From a virus, in the IMG/VR virus record IMGVR_UViG_3300046690_000339, positions 1 through 64,000 of that record: a stretch of 64,000 nt of DNA, one strand, 5' to 3'. Within the stretch, counting starts at the first letter, position 1. Each line of letters begins with the position of its first letter. The notes under the pieces were generated by a model. It was not told the origin of the DNA. It worked only from the letters and a program-made list of their open reading frames with translations, and did no database searches. The position numbers and the translations under genes are program-made. Below, in pieces: positions 1 through 8,069 of this stretch.

Positions 1-69
1 AGTCGTCTTACCCGTAACCTTGTTTTTCGCTCAGGGTCCCCCGATTTACTAGCGACGATTTCCTTACGC

Positions 70-315
70 CTACTCCTGTACTAGCACCCAACTGGAGGTT
101 GCTCGAGCCGGACAAAACTGGGTGGTGGAATGGTGGGCGATGAATGATTCTCCGCACTTCTCGCATGACTTGGCCTTCCGGAAAGGTCCACGTTTCGCAT
201 CTCGGGATTTTGTTCGACAGCGCGCGTTGCAATACTTCCGCTTGTGCCCGTCGAACCCAGCCCCACAGTCCTTACATTCCTGCATATTATCGCGCTCTGC
301 GTATCCCCTGCGCAC
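70..315 (-). CDS. Small protein with two zinc-ribbon knuckles
   Basis: About 81 residues with two Cys-rich knuckles, CKDCGAGF...YCNARC and CEKCGESF...TTQFC. The spacing resembles the N-terminal zinc ribbons of the HNH protein at 20.2-21.0 kb (VNCVGCGREF...TTKFC), so this may be a shortened relative of that endonuclease; no HNH motif follows. The longest form starts at a GTG overlapping the upstream gene; an ATG at about 288 is the alternative. It is the last gene readable before the left edge. The zinc motif is clear, the function unknown. Confidence 0.5.
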   Translation of the reverse strand: MRRGYAERDNMQECKDCGAGFDGHKRKYCNARCRTKSRDAKRGPFRKAKSCEKCGESFIAHHSTTQFCPARATSSWVLVQE

Positions 316-550
316 ACTCCACCCCCGTTGAACTCATCTGCTTCTTGTTCTTTCCACCCGGGTGACGACCGGCACCGAGGTTGCGGCTAACCGTTCGTGG
401 TTGCATGCCGTTGAGCGCGTGTCTTCTCATGTGATCGTCCATCGATGACTCCGGAAAGATTACGGTTTTCATTATGCACGTGCTGCACACCGAGCCAGTA
501 ACTATCTGATGGCCGACACGGATCTGTCGCCGTTTGGGTCTGCTGTTCAA
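287..550 (-). CDS. Small zinc-finger-like protein
   Basis: About 87 residues from a TTG codon, with a single CSTC...HMRRH motif that could form one C2H2-type finger, followed by a basic tail. The stop lies at the start of the next zinc protein, as expected for genes read in series. The start is uncertain because no ATG lies near the N-terminus. No family is recognised and nothing shows its target; DNA or protein binding would be a guess. Confidence 0.4.
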   Translation of the reverse strand: MNSRPKRRQIRVGHQIVTGSVCSTCIMKTVIFPESSMDDHMRRHALNGMQPRTVSRNLGAGRHPGGKNKKQMSSTGVECAQGIRRAR

Positions 551-569
551 CCCTGTTTGGCTCCTTCGT

Positions 570-776
570 TCATTCTGGTTTTTCTTCCTCGATCACGATT
601 CCGTCGAGATCGATCATCAGCTCCAGCGTGAGCAGGCGCGCGTGCCCGAGCTGCGAGTCGAGCCTCCAATTCACTACGCCCTTCAGCTCTAATCCGTCGA
701 GCGAGATCGAATCTCTGCGCGCGATCGCGGAGCTATGCGCAATAATCTTCACCTTGTGGAACTTAAAATTGCTCAT
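570..776 (-). CDS. Hypothetical small protein
   Basis: A 68-residue acidic-tailed protein with alternating hydrophobic and charged residues (FKFHKVKIIA, LTLELMIDLDGIVIEEE) that would suit a small beta-sheet fold. It has an ATG start and lies 10 bases downstream of the VRR-NUC gene, so it is probably in the same transcript. No family is recognised. Confidence 0.5.
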   Translation of the reverse strand: MSNFKFHKVKIIAHSSAIARRDSISLDGLELKGVVNWRLDSQLGHARLLTLELMIDLDGIVIEEEKPE

Positions 777-786
777 TCGAATATTC

Positions 787-1182
787 TCATTTCAAAATCC
801 TCTCGACGTCGTCGTAATCCGCAGGGTGCCAGACATAGGTCTCAGCACCAGGACAGCGGGACAGCAGATCAAACCAGTCCTGCTGGTCCTTGTCCCTGAT
901 CTTTTCGCCGTCTCTCTTGCACTCCACGAATAGGATGCGAGGAGGTCTGACGAGGACCGTATCGAGAAACCCTTTGCCGTCGCCCTCGACTGCGGTGCGA
1001 TAGATGAAGCCTTTTCCTTTGCAGAAGCGACAATCTGGATAGAGCCCGACGCGGCCCTTGCAGCGCTTGCACTTGGCGAGGGATGGGCGGAAGTGGCAAG
1101 CCTTCCAGCCAAACCACCTCCCGAGATTAATCACCTGATGCTGCCAAACTGTTTCAGCTATTACAGGTCGCCCGTTTTTCAC
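787..1182 (-). CDS. VRR-NUC nuclease with an internal zinc-binding insert
   Basis: The protein has the order expected of a virus-type replication-repair nuclease (VRR-NUC, PD-(D/E)XK fold): an N-terminal helix (ETVWQHQVINLGRWFGWKAC), then GFLDTVLV and LFVECK holding the catalytic D and ExK, and a C-terminal ETYVWHPADYDDVERIL. Between the first helix and the catalytic strand lies an insert with CKRCKG and CRFCKGKG, a DnaJ-like zinc knuckle not usual in the minimal family. The start is uncertain: GTG at 1182 overlaps the HNH gene by 29 bases, and in-frame TTG codons further upstream have a better ribosome site. The family works on branched or damaged DNA; here it belongs to the replication operon. 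Confidence 0.75.
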   Translation of the reverse strand: MKNGRPVIAETVWQHQVINLGRWFGWKACHFRPSLAKCKRCKGRVGLYPDCRFCKGKGFIYRTAVEGDGKGFLDTVLVRPPRILFVECKRDGEKIRDKDQQDWFDLLSRCPGAETYVWHPADYDDVERILK

Positions 1183-1786
1183 GGAGGCAAACCTTGCAGT
1201 ACGCAACAAGATTCGTTCCTTTCCGAATGTAAGCCTCGGATCGAGGATGACCTTTTCGGCAAACACCCTGTTTATGCAAAGAGGCAAGAGGATGATCACC
1301 ACGCAGGAAATTGACGCGTTGTGGAACAGCTTCTAAATGATCTGGGTTGCAGCAAACTCTAATTTTGCAGAGATGATCCAACACCAACCCTGCGGCGACC
1401 ACGCCGTTTTTATGCTCGTAAGCAATTATGTGAGCATGGCGATGCCCGCTGCCCGTGTTTATATGACCATAACCACCCTCGGTTTTCGCACCATTCCAAA
1501 TCCAGCAGCCGTTTTTGTCGCTGGTTTTCCAATAGCTTATTATCCGCTCTCTCTCGTCAGATGTAAACGGATCAGGTTTCTGTCTTGGCATACGCGGCCA
1601 CTTCAACAATGAAAACGGATCATCGCGCGCTTTATCGAGATTGGCGACACCGAGCTGAATGCCGCCCTCCAGAATCTTTGCGCTATTGGAGACTCCGAAT
1701 AGCTGGTGAAGTCGTGTCTGTTTCTTAACACCAAAGTGTGTCTTTATTGCGTCAAGAAACTGCTGCTGTCGCTCGACGAGGTTCAT
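1154..1786 (-). CDS. HNH homing endonuclease
   Basis: A 210-residue protein. The central part matches phage HNH enzymes: CWIWNGAKTEGGYGHI, then LVLDHLCKIRVCCNPDHLE, which gives the H...N...H metal site. The C-terminal CRKGHPRSEAY and YCKVCLREKR add a zinc ribbon. The ATG overlaps the stop of the deleted methyltransferase remnant (ATGA). It sits between that remnant and the VRR-NUC gene and may have arrived with the rearrangement that removed the methyltransferase core. It is probably a selfish homing nuclease; the cleavage site is unknown. Confidence 0.85.
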   Translation of the reverse strand: MNLVERQQQFLDAIKTHFGVKKQTRLHQLFGVSNSAKILEGGIQLGVANLDKARDDPFSLLKWPRMPRQKPDPFTSDERERIISYWKTSDKNGCWIWNGAKTEGGYGHINTGSGHRHAHIIAYEHKNGVVAAGLVLDHLCKIRVCCNPDHLEAVPQRVNFLRGDHPLASLHKQGVCRKGHPRSEAYIRKGTNLVAYCKVCLREKRATCNS

Positions 1787-2180
1787 TCGCCCACCTTATA
1801 GCCCTTTGCTGAAGGACATTCTTTCGCCATCAGAGGTGGCACTGCATTTCCGATTTGACGAAATGCGGGATTCATCGTGGTCCGCCGATAACCACATCAA
1901 ATGCTTCAGCCGTACGTCCCAGATCAAGCTCACGTACTAAGTCTTTCGGAGTCGTGCGCGTAATGTCACGCGGTAACGAATGCATTGGATTTCCGGCGTG
2001 GAAATTACGGCCGTGTGACGCCGCTGCACTGTCATCATTTTCAACAGCCCCGCGAATTACAAATCCCGCAGCAGCAAATCCCAATGACAAGCCGCCACAT
2101 CCCGAAAAGAGATCCAAGACGCGCGGCATTCCATCTCCTGCGAGTCGCTCGATTTTGCGGTGAATGGCTGCGATTTCCAT
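1783..2180 (-). pseudogene. Internally deleted C5-cytosine DNA methyltransferase
   Basis: The first part (to 1872) has motif I (LDLFSGCGGLSLGF) and runs to IGGP, the start of the catalytic PCQ motif, then reads R and stops. Directly after, an ATG overlapping that stop opens 30 codons with NPAFRQIGNAVPP, which is motif X, the C-terminal end of the same family. The catalytic Cys, the ENV and RXR motifs and the target domain are missing, roughly 200 residues. The ends of one gene therefore survive without its middle. It cannot be an active enzyme. The 5' end abuts the intact methyltransferase; a GTG at 2219 is an alternative start. Confidence 0.75.
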
Positions 2181-2187
2181 AGTTGAT

Positions 2188-3411
2188 TCAGGAACGTGCG
2201 TTTTCAGGTATCTCTTCACTCACGCGTGACCCTACAGCCCCGGTTAAGGGCAATGCGGCTTGAACCGGTACCGTTTTAGTTGCACTCTGAGCAGCCAAAA
2301 CTGGCTCAAAAACATGGGCAGCAAGATGGCGTACTACCGGAACAACGACACCATCCCCCGTTAGATGATACGCCTCATTGTAGTTCCCTGGCAGATCGTA
2401 ATCGTCGGGAAGGCCCATTAGGCGCGCGGTTTCGCGTGTTGAAATTAATCTTGATTTTACCGATCGCCCGTCCACCACAACGATAACCTGCCGACTTGAC
2501 CCACCGGCGGGAGTTCTCAGACAACCCGCAACATCATCGAAACGGACCTCCGCTCGCTGCACCTTGTCGCCGTCCTCATCATGGCGAGTTCGTTTGTAAA
2601 CGGTTCCGACCATGCGCCGGCCCATGCGCTTTGCTATTTCAACTTTCTTCAGATTGATATCGCTCATCATTGCAAGCAATTCGCGGGTTTCCGCTGCTGT
2701 ACGCCATTCAACGCTGGTTGGATTGTCTTCTATGATATCGACGAATCGGTTCTTGCGCTTCGCCGGTTCTGGAAAATTCCACCAAACCCAATTGTTCTTC
2801 ATCTTGGCGGGCAGCCGTTCGTATGCCGCTCGAAGGGCGCGAGTGTGCCATCGTTCTGATGGTTCCCCTGATAACGCGACTGGCAATTCACAGCCTTCTT
2901 TGACGCCGATGACGAAAAGCCTTGGTCGTGATTGCGGTACGAAGAGTGCGGCGTCGATTACAACTGCTCCGAACTTGTAACCTTCCTGTTGGAAGGCGGA
3001 GCAAATTGTGGTGAAGTCTTTGCCACCGTGCGATGTGATCGTTCCGCAGACGTTCTCCAATGCGATTATCGATGGGGCGCGATCTTCCTTGATGAGAGCC
3101 TTCATGAGATTCCAAAAAGGCCAGAACGTGCCGGAACGCTCGCCTTTTAGCCCAGCGCCAGCACCCGCAAGCGACAAGTCCTGGCATGGGAAAGAGGCCC
3201 AAACCATATTCGCTTTGTCAGGTAGGTCACCCAGAACCAAAGAAGTTACATCTGCTGCCTTGAGGATGCCCTTGCCCCAATTCTTTTCATATATCCGTGC
3301 TTTCTTGAAATCAAAATCGTTAGAAAAAAGGCAGCTCCACTCTTTACCAAGACCGGCACGCGCCATTCCAGCGCCCGCGAAAAATTCGTAAAATGTTAGC
3401 CCCGGTTTCAA
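2188..3411 (-). CDS. DNA (cytosine-5) methyltransferase
   Basis: A 407-residue enzyme with the main C5-methyltransferase motifs: EFFAGAGMARAGL (SAM site), ASFPCQDLS with the catalytic Cys, ALENV, and QSRPRLFVIG; LTGDGVVVPV near the end is the motif X position. It transfers methyl from S-adenosylmethionine to cytosine in a DNA site set by the target domain (about 200-320). Phages use such enzymes to hide from restriction. The start is TTG at 3411, overlapping the stop of the 47-residue gene, with AAGGGG upstream; no ATG is near. A second, deleted copy of the family lies just downstream. Confidence 0.9.
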   Translation of the reverse strand: MKPGLTFYEFFAGAGMARAGLGKEWSCLFSNDFDFKKARIYEKNWGKGILKAADVTSLVLGDLPDKANMVWASFPCQDLSLAGAGAGLKGERSGTFWPFWNLMKALIKEDRAPSIIALENVCGTITSHGGKDFTTICSAFQQEGYKFGAVVIDAALFVPQSRPRLFVIGVKEGCELPVALSGEPSERWHTRALRAAYERLPAKMKNNWVWWNFPEPAKRKNRFVDIIEDNPTSVEWRTAAETRELLAMMSDINLKKVEIAKRMGRRMVGTVYKRTRHDEDGDKVQRAEVRFDDVAGCLRTPAGGSSRQVIVVVDGRSVKSRLISTRETARLMGLPDDYDLPGNYNEAYHLTGDGVVVPVVRHLAAHVFEPVLAAQSATKTVPVQAALPLTGAVGSRVSEEIPENARS

Positions 3412-3551
3412 GTGGTTCCCCTTTGTCGGAGTATGAGCGGAAGCTGTAGGTCACCAGTTCTGTGACGCTCAAGAAATTCACGGATGGCAACCAGCTCGGC
3501 GTCGAACACGTGGCCGCAGTCACAACTTATGCGCGTGGTTGAGATTCTCAT
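3408..3551 (-). CDS. 47-residue zinc-like small protein
   Basis: The ATG at 3551 overlaps the stop of the clamp-like gene (TGATG), and the TGA overlaps the TTG start of the methyltransferase, so it is fully embedded in the operon. The N-terminus has a CDCGHVF motif; a single C-x-C-x2-H set would need a partner for zinc binding. The rest is a charged helix (AELVAIREFLERH). No function is recognised. Confidence 0.55.
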   Translation of the reverse strand: MRISTTRISCDCGHVFDAELVAIREFLERHRTGDLQLPLILRQRGTT

Positions 3552-4135
3552 CATGCCCTCGCCGGCATCACGGCGCCGGTCACCCTGTCCATGCCCGCCG
3601 CGCTAGCTTCGATCTTGACGGGATCCTCCTCGCCTGCATAGTACATGTGAAACGTTTCGACCCCGACCGCCCTCAGCGCCTTGAGGAGCTTCTCTAGTGT
3701 CTCGACCTTGAACGCGATTTCGCCGATCTTTTCCTGCTTTTGTTCAAGATGCGACTCATACGTGAACAGATCGAGCTGTGCCGTGGGCAGGAATTTATAT
3801 CTGCCGACCGATATCGCCAGCGGCCCGTCTCCATGGGAGACCGTAATCGTGGCGGCTTCGCCGGTTAGAGCCTTCGCTTTGAGAATCTGCGCGCACATCT
3901 CAGACTCGACCGTGAACGGCTCCTTGATGTCGAATTTCTCGGCCGGGATGAGCTTTAAAAGCATGTGACCGTCGGTCGCCATCGCGGAGCTCGGCTCGAT
4001 TCTCACACAGCGGAGCTGTGTCCGCTCCTCATCCGTGCTGGCTGCTTTCCAGAGCGCGAAGATTTGCGCTGGTAGGGCTTTGAACTCCTCGACTTTCTCG
4101 GCTATTTTTTCGTCGGCTTTCTTTGTTTTAGGCAT
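3551..4135 (-). CDS. Sliding-clamp-like (DnaN fold) protein, tentative
   Basis: A 194-residue protein with features of the DNA polymerase III beta clamp fold: an early ATDGHMLLKL, like the ATDGHRL motif of DnaN domains, and a C-terminal half (FKVETLEKLLKALRAVGVET, then VKIEASAAGM) like the last clamp domain. It is about half the length of a host DnaN, so it would have to assemble differently. It sits in the replication operon. SD GGAG lies 5 bases before the ATG. The assignment rests on motifs and context only. Confidence 0.5.
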   Translation of the reverse strand: MPKTKKADEKIAEKVEEFKALPAQIFALWKAASTDEERTQLRCVRIEPSSAMATDGHMLLKLIPAEKFDIKEPFTVESEMCAQILKAKALTGEAATITVSHGDGPLAISVGRYKFLPTAQLDLFTYESHLEQKQEKIGEIAFKVETLEKLLKALRAVGVETFHMYYAGEEDPVKIEASAAGMDRVTGAVMPARA

Positions 4136-4388
4136 CGCTTCTCCATGCGTTTTCTCTGACTGCTTCCCTTAAAAGTTTTAGCTGTCCGATGAAGTGCTTG
4201 ATGTCGTCCATGCAGCCGACGTTAAACACAGCGTTGCCTGTCGGCAGAAAACAATACTGACGCCATGGCGGATACCAGCGGACTTCGCCCAACTTGAAAT
4301 CGCTGTGGTTATTGAGGCAGGCGAACACGGCTGTCTTTTCCTTGCGCTCAGTCTCCACGAAATGAATGAATTTGTAGCGGCTGGTCAT
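4128..4388 (-). CDS. Conserved small phage protein
   Basis: An 86-residue protein with YKFIHFVE near the start and ACLNNHSDFKLGEVRWYPPW, then QYCFLPTGNAVFNVGCMDDI. This FxE...NN...LGxVxWYxPWRQYxFxP pattern is typical of a small protein seen in many phage early regions; no activity is known to me. Its ATG overlaps the stop of the 47-residue gene upstream, and its end overlaps the clamp-like start. Confidence 0.7.
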   Translation of the reverse strand: MTSRYKFIHFVETERKEKTAVFACLNNHSDFKLGEVRWYPPWRQYCFLPTGNAVFNVGCMDDIKHFIGQLKLLREAVRENAWRSDA

Positions 4389-4528
4389 GGGTTCGTCCTT
4401 GCCATCATCGCTCGCAATTTGTCCGCGAAACTTAACCGCCGCTTGTGCTGCCCTGGCTCCAACTGATGGCCTTTTTTGGCTTTAGAGTGACGACGTTTTT
4501 TTTTCTGTTCGTTGTATGCGTAGCTCAT
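4385..4528 (-). CDS. 47-residue very basic protein
   Basis: ATG at 4528, with a purine-rich AAGCGAGG directly before it; the TGA overlaps the next ATG (ATGA). More than a third of the residues are Lys, Arg or His (QKKKRRHSKAKKGHQ), suggesting nucleic-acid binding, but there is no recognised domain. Reading the A-rich Lys run in this frame explains the T-run visible on the plus strand, which could be mistaken for a terminator. Confidence 0.5.
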   Translation of the reverse strand: MSYAYNEQKKKRRHSKAKKGHQLEPGQHKRRLSFADKLRAMMARTNP

Positions 4529-4540
4529 CCTCGCTTCTTT

Positions 4541-4621
4541 CTAGCTGGGATTGTTCAGGCGGTCTTTCCGCCAAGTGACCGAGCGCCGATTCTGGAAACT
4601 CCCACAGGCCCAGCGAGCCAC
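4541..4621 (-). CDS. Possible 26-residue peptide
   Basis: A GTG at 4621 lies ten bases after a perfect AAGGAGG and opens a short frame ending at TAG, rich in Arg (FQNRRSVTWRKDRLNN). The strong ribosome site in an otherwise empty 113-base gap is the main argument. A second frame over the same gap is also open but has no start codon. Confidence 0.25.
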   Translation of the reverse strand: MARWACGSFQNRRSVTWRKDRLNNPS

Positions 4622-4641
4622 TGCAGGTAAACCTCCTTGCA

Positions 4642-6387
4642 CTACTCTAAAAAGAGCACTGATTTTGCCTTGGCCGTTCCCGGCTGCGGATAGTCGATCA
4701 GGCCGAGACTCCTCAACGATCCTAGATTGTTAAAATAACCGCCCGAGGTCGGCGATACGCCGAGCTGCTTGGCCAGCGCGTCTTTCTGTATGGCGTCCGG
4801 ATATGCGTCGATCAGCGCTTTCAAAATCCGCCATTTGGCCGCCGGCAATCTGGCGCTAAGCGATTGGTGGAGTTCAGTCGTATTCGTCGGCACACCGTCT
4901 GTGTTCGCTACGGCTCTTCCGGCATCGGTAAGCATTGCGGTCCCGCCGCTTGGATATTCGATGAGATTATCTGATCGCAATGCGCCCAAGTTGTTAAAAT
5001 AACCGCCGCTGGTAGGGCTGACACCGACCAATAGCGCGAGCTGCGTTTTATCGGCGGTGGTTACTCCGATCCCTTCCAGAAATGCGAGCCCGTTTAGAAT
5101 CTTTTGCTTGGCGGGTGGAAGTTGGCCGGCGACCGCCTCTTTAACGCGCCGTATTGATTCAGGCGAGACCATCATCGGCTTTCGGCCATTGTGCGTAATG
5201 ATCGGCCGAGATTGCGAAAGCTTGAATTCCGAGACGGCTTTGCGGATTTGCGCGACGTATTCTTTTAGATCCCTGAGATTATCGTTGGCCTCGGCTACGC
5301 CGCTCATAGCATCGCTCAGCGTGGTTTGGATCGTGCGGAATTGTTGCTCGTCTATCACCGGCACCTTGACTTCGACCGGCTCTTTGACGACTTGCGGCGC
5401 GGTGGCCGGCGTGGCTTTTAACTGCTTCTCCAGTTCGGCGATCTTTTTCCTGAGCTCGCGCGGGTCGTCGGCTTTGGCGCGCTCGATGGTCGCCGCCATC
5501 CGGAGCGTGAGTGCCTCTAAGTCAACGTCGGCAAGGTTCTTGGGTTGGACCCTCTTTTCGCCCGGTTTGGGCGTCGCGCCGCTGTCGAACGTCTCGATCG
5601 GTAGGACATGGACCCGCTTGAATATGCCCGCCGTTGTCGGCCAGCCCGGTGACCAGAACCACGCATCGCCGACCGGCAATGACGGCAAGGACTCCATCAG
5701 TGTCTTGCGCTGTTCGGGCTCGCCGTGCACCTGTATCCAGGCATCCATTGCGGCAAGATCCTGCGGCGCGATGGTGCGCAGCGCGACCAGCATTTGCGCC
5801 TGGGTCAGCACATTTTTATTGAGAACAGCGGAGCGCTGCGTTACCAAGACACAGCCGATGCCGCGCTGACCACCTCGACGGACGATGTCTTCGGCGGCGC
5901 CGAGCATGCGCTCCTCGCCCTTTTGAGGCTTCTGCGGTGCGATCGCGTCGGCCTCGTCGATCACGAGCATCATCGGCGTGCGGTAGATTTCACGCGCTTT
6001 TAGCCTGTAAAGGTTTTCGAGAAACGCGGTCATGAAGGTGGCGACCTCGTGCTTACGGAACAATGAAACATCGAGCAGGATGCTGACCTGCTCCTCGACC
6101 ACGAGTTTGGCGACAATCTCGCCGCCGCTCGATTCTAGGGGTACGTCGCCGCGCTCGCCGCCCAGGATGACGATTGGCAGTCCGGGGTTCTTGCCGTCGG
6201 CGGTGGACCGGATGCCCCATTGATCGCCTTTTGGATCCACCAAGACGACTTGCTGGCCTGATTCAAATAATTGCTCGACCAGCCTCCGCATGGCGTAGCT
6301 CTTCCCCGCGCGCCGCTTGGCCAGGATCGCGATCGTCTGCGTGACGGTGTCGACCGGGAGAGTTAGGTTTTTAGCGAGTTTCAGCAC
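4642..6387 (-). CDS. HerA/FtsK-superfamily ATPase with two winged-helix repeats
   Basis: Residues 1-280 form a HerA-type DNA-pumping ATPase core: a degenerate Walker A (AILAKRRAGKSY), Walker B (MLVIDEADAI), and VTQRSAVLNKNVL in the sensor region. A coiled coil follows (about 300-420). The C-terminus holds two winged-helix-like repeats that share the exact string GVSPTSGGYFNNLG, at about 455 and 550. HerA proteins translocate on double-stranded DNA and cooperate with nucleases; here a Cas4-like nuclease lies in the same operon. It is not a terminase: no nuclease domain follows the ATPase. The tandem winged helices suggest DNA binding at the tail end. Confidence 0.8.
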   Translation of the reverse strand: MLKLAKNLTLPVDTVTQTIAILAKRRAGKSYAMRRLVEQLFESGQQVVLVDPKGDQWGIRSTADGKNPGLPIVILGGERGDVPLESSGGEIVAKLVVEEQVSILLDVSLFRKHEVATFMTAFLENLYRLKAREIYRTPMMLVIDEADAIAPQKPQKGEERMLGAAEDIVRRGGQRGIGCVLVTQRSAVLNKNVLTQAQMLVALRTIAPQDLAAMDAWIQVHGEPEQRKTLMESLPSLPVGDAWFWSPGWPTTAGIFKRVHVLPIETFDSGATPKPGEKRVQPKNLADVDLEALTLRMAATIERAKADDPRELRKKIAELEKQLKATPATAPQVVKEPVEVKVPVIDEQQFRTIQTTLSDAMSGVAEANDNLRDLKEYVAQIRKAVSEFKLSQSRPIITHNGRKPMMVSPESIRRVKEAVAGQLPPAKQKILNGLAFLEGIGVTTADKTQLALLVGVSPTSGGYFNNLGALRSDNLIEYPSGGTAMLTDAGRAVANTDGVPTNTTELHQSLSARLPAAKWRILKALIDAYPDAIQKDALAKQLGVSPTSGGYFNNLGSLRSLGLIDYPQPGTAKAKSVLFLE

Positions 6388-6714
6388 TTAATCGTCGCCT
6401 TCGTTCTCCCCGTAGTCCATTGGCAGCCGCCGCTGCGGGTTGAGAATTTTATCCAACGACGGAATGTAAACGCTGATCGGCGCCGGCCTGATCTGTGCCA
6501 GAGCTGCGCGCGCTACTTGCTCGCCGCATGGCGTCATCGAATAGATCGCGCCTTGGCCGTAGAACTTTGTGAACGCCGGCTGGCCGTCACACTCCGGCAC
6601 GTCGACACGGATAAACGAGCAGCCGACGATGCTGGCCTCAGTCACTTTGCCCGCGATCTGCGTATGGCCGAAGATTTCGATGATCGCCCACGATTCGAAT
6701 TTCTCAGACTCCAT
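6388..6714 (-). CDS. Conserved phage protein of unknown function
   Basis: A 108-residue protein beginning FESWAIIEIFGHTQIAGKV, then SFIRVDVPE and FTKFYGQGAIYSMTP. This is a recurrent small family in phage early operons with a compact beta-rich sequence; no activity is known to me. AGGAGG lies 8 bases before the ATG. It ends directly before the HerA-like gene and is probably co-translated with it. Confidence 0.7.
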   Translation of the reverse strand: MESEKFESWAIIEIFGHTQIAGKVTEASIVGCSFIRVDVPECDGQPAFTKFYGQGAIYSMTPCGEQVARAALAQIRPAPISVYIPSLDKILNPQRRLPMDYGENEGDD

Positions 6715-6729
6715 TTTCTAGCCCTCCTG

Positions 6730-7308
6730 TCATTCAGCATCTCCAAACAGCGACCGGATTTTAGACGCCCTTTCCTGTATGTACTTCCGCTCCTCCTCGG
6801 GAGGCTCCGGCGGTGCCGGCGCTTCGTACCTTTCCATCTTCTCGCGGATTGTCGCCCTCAATTCCCTTTGACTCTGAGCAGCTATGTCCCAGCCCTTTCC
6901 AGGCCAGCGTTGATCGAGCTCCAGATAGGCGTCGACTGGATCGCGTTTCGACTCCAAGAACCGCAGCACGGTTCTAAGCGCGTCCTCTCCCTCGGTGATT
7001 TTTTGTGGATCGCGGGCCTCGAGCTGTTCCCCCAGCTGGGTGATCGGTTTTCTGGGCTCGGAGTCTTTCACCTTCTGCCAGAGCTTCTCCCTGCCCTCGG
7101 TAACAAAGCCGCGCATACGCTCTTTGCTGGGAAACATGCCGGGAGGCATCTTGTCGCAGGCAAGGTTCGCGGCCTCGAAGAAAATCTCGTCGTGCTCTTT
7201 CTGGAAGTCCTCCCACCAGTCAATGCGGACCTGCGGGTCGAGGTGGCCGGTCTTGCCGTGGTATTTCTCAACCCATGTAAAACACTCGTTGAATGTCTGT
7301 TCGGTCAT
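6730..7308 (-). CDS. Replication-associated protein, possible helicase loader
   Basis: A 192-residue protein, helical throughout. The N-terminal 75 residues (ECFTWVEKY...WWEDF...ANLACDKMPPGMFPSKERM) resemble the helicase-loader type of N-terminal domain, in which a short helix bundle ends with an MP..FP segment. The C-terminal half is charged. It overlaps the replication-initiator-like gene by 4 bases (ATGA), the usual order for initiator followed by loader. The loader role is an inference from position and helical pattern. Confidence 0.45.
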   Translation of the reverse strand: MTEQTFNECFTWVEKYHGKTGHLDPQVRIDWWEDFQKEHDEIFFEAANLACDKMPPGMFPSKERMRGFVTEGREKLWQKVKDSEPRKPITQLGEQLEARDPQKITEGEDALRTVLRFLESKRDPVDAYLELDQRWPGKGWDIAAQSQRELRATIREKMERYEAPAPPEPPEEERKYIQERASKIRSLFGDAE

Positions 7309-8069
7309 GGCTGCGCCTTGGCCTTCGCACGTTTAGCGTTCTCAATCGCCCTTTGCCTGATCTCGGCCCGGTTCATAATCAGAGGTGTTGCCACCGGCTC
7401 TTTGTCAGGCTCGTAGAGGTCCATCCAGCCGCTGCGCACGGCTTTTTCCACTATCTTGGTCGGGTCATGGCCTTTGTCCTGGGCATCGGACAAAAACTTG
7501 TAAATCATCTCGACTTGAAAGATCGTTAAACGCTTGCCTTCGCCCTTCCAGAACCGCTCAAGACGGTTCCACATATCCCAGCCGCAAATCTTCGCCGGAT
7601 GCTTTTCGAGTCCTAGGTCATTGTCTATGACTAGCTCCGCGCGCGCGCGAAGAGGGGGCGCGCCAGCGCACCCGATAGAAGATGAAGGGGAATGTGAAGG
7701 GGAAGGGGAAGGGGAAGCGCTGTTTTCCGCACTTTCCCGCTGATTTCCGCTGGTGTTGATTTCATTGAGTTTTGGCGTTTCGCGCCGGTTCTGCTTACCC
7801 ACATAGCTCTGATACTTGTAGAAAATTTCGGACGGAAAGAAGTAATAACCCTCCTCATCAATGCCCATCAGTCGCTCCAGAACCAGCTCGGCAAAGGCAC
7901 TCGCCATGTCGGCGCTGGTGCGGTTTTGGCGACCTGGAAAGATTAGAAGCCGCAACTCCTCAGGATCGCGTTTAGGCAGTCTGCAATCATCCCTGGCGTG
8001 CGGTACGCACCAGGTGTAGAGCAGTGCCGCGAATTCCGATACGCGGTTGAGCTTCCCCTCAATCGACAA
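7305..8069 (-). CDS. Replisome organiser / initiator-like protein
   Basis: A 254-residue protein. The first 110 residues look like a winged-helix domain of phage replication initiators (AALLYTWCVPHARDDCRLP, then FAELVLERLMGIDEEGYYFF). A low-complexity linker with runs of Ser-Pro (SPSPSPSHSPSSS) follows, then a C-terminal helical domain (FLSDAQDKGHDPTKIVEKAV) like DnaD/O-type proteins. Such proteins bind the origin and recruit helicase. TTG is the likely start, without a strong ribosome site. The linker-coding DNA is itself a GGGGAA-type repeat at about 7690-7730 and may contribute to origin structure. Confidence 0.6.
   Translation of the reverse strand: MSIEGKLNRVSEFAALLYTWCVPHARDDCRLPKRDPEELRLLIFPGRQNRTSADMASAFAELVLERLMGIDEEGYYFFPSEIFYKYQSYVGKQNRRETPKLNEINTSGNQRESAENSASPSPSPSHSPSSSIGCAGAPPLRARAELVIDNDLGLEKHPAKICGWDMWNRLERFWKGEGKRLTIFQVEMIYKFLSDAQDKGHDPTKIVEKAVRSGWMDLYEPDKEPVATPLIMNRAEIRQRAIENAKRAKAKAQP

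Noticed and set aside
4490-4515. T-run after a GC region on the plus strand as terminator
   Set aside because: No stem precedes it and it is the coding strand complement of a Lys-rich gene.
4642-6387. HerA-like ATPase considered as the missing terminase large subunit
   Set aside because: Its motifs are of the HerA/FtsK type, there is no C-terminal RNase H-like nuclease, and it lies in the early operon.
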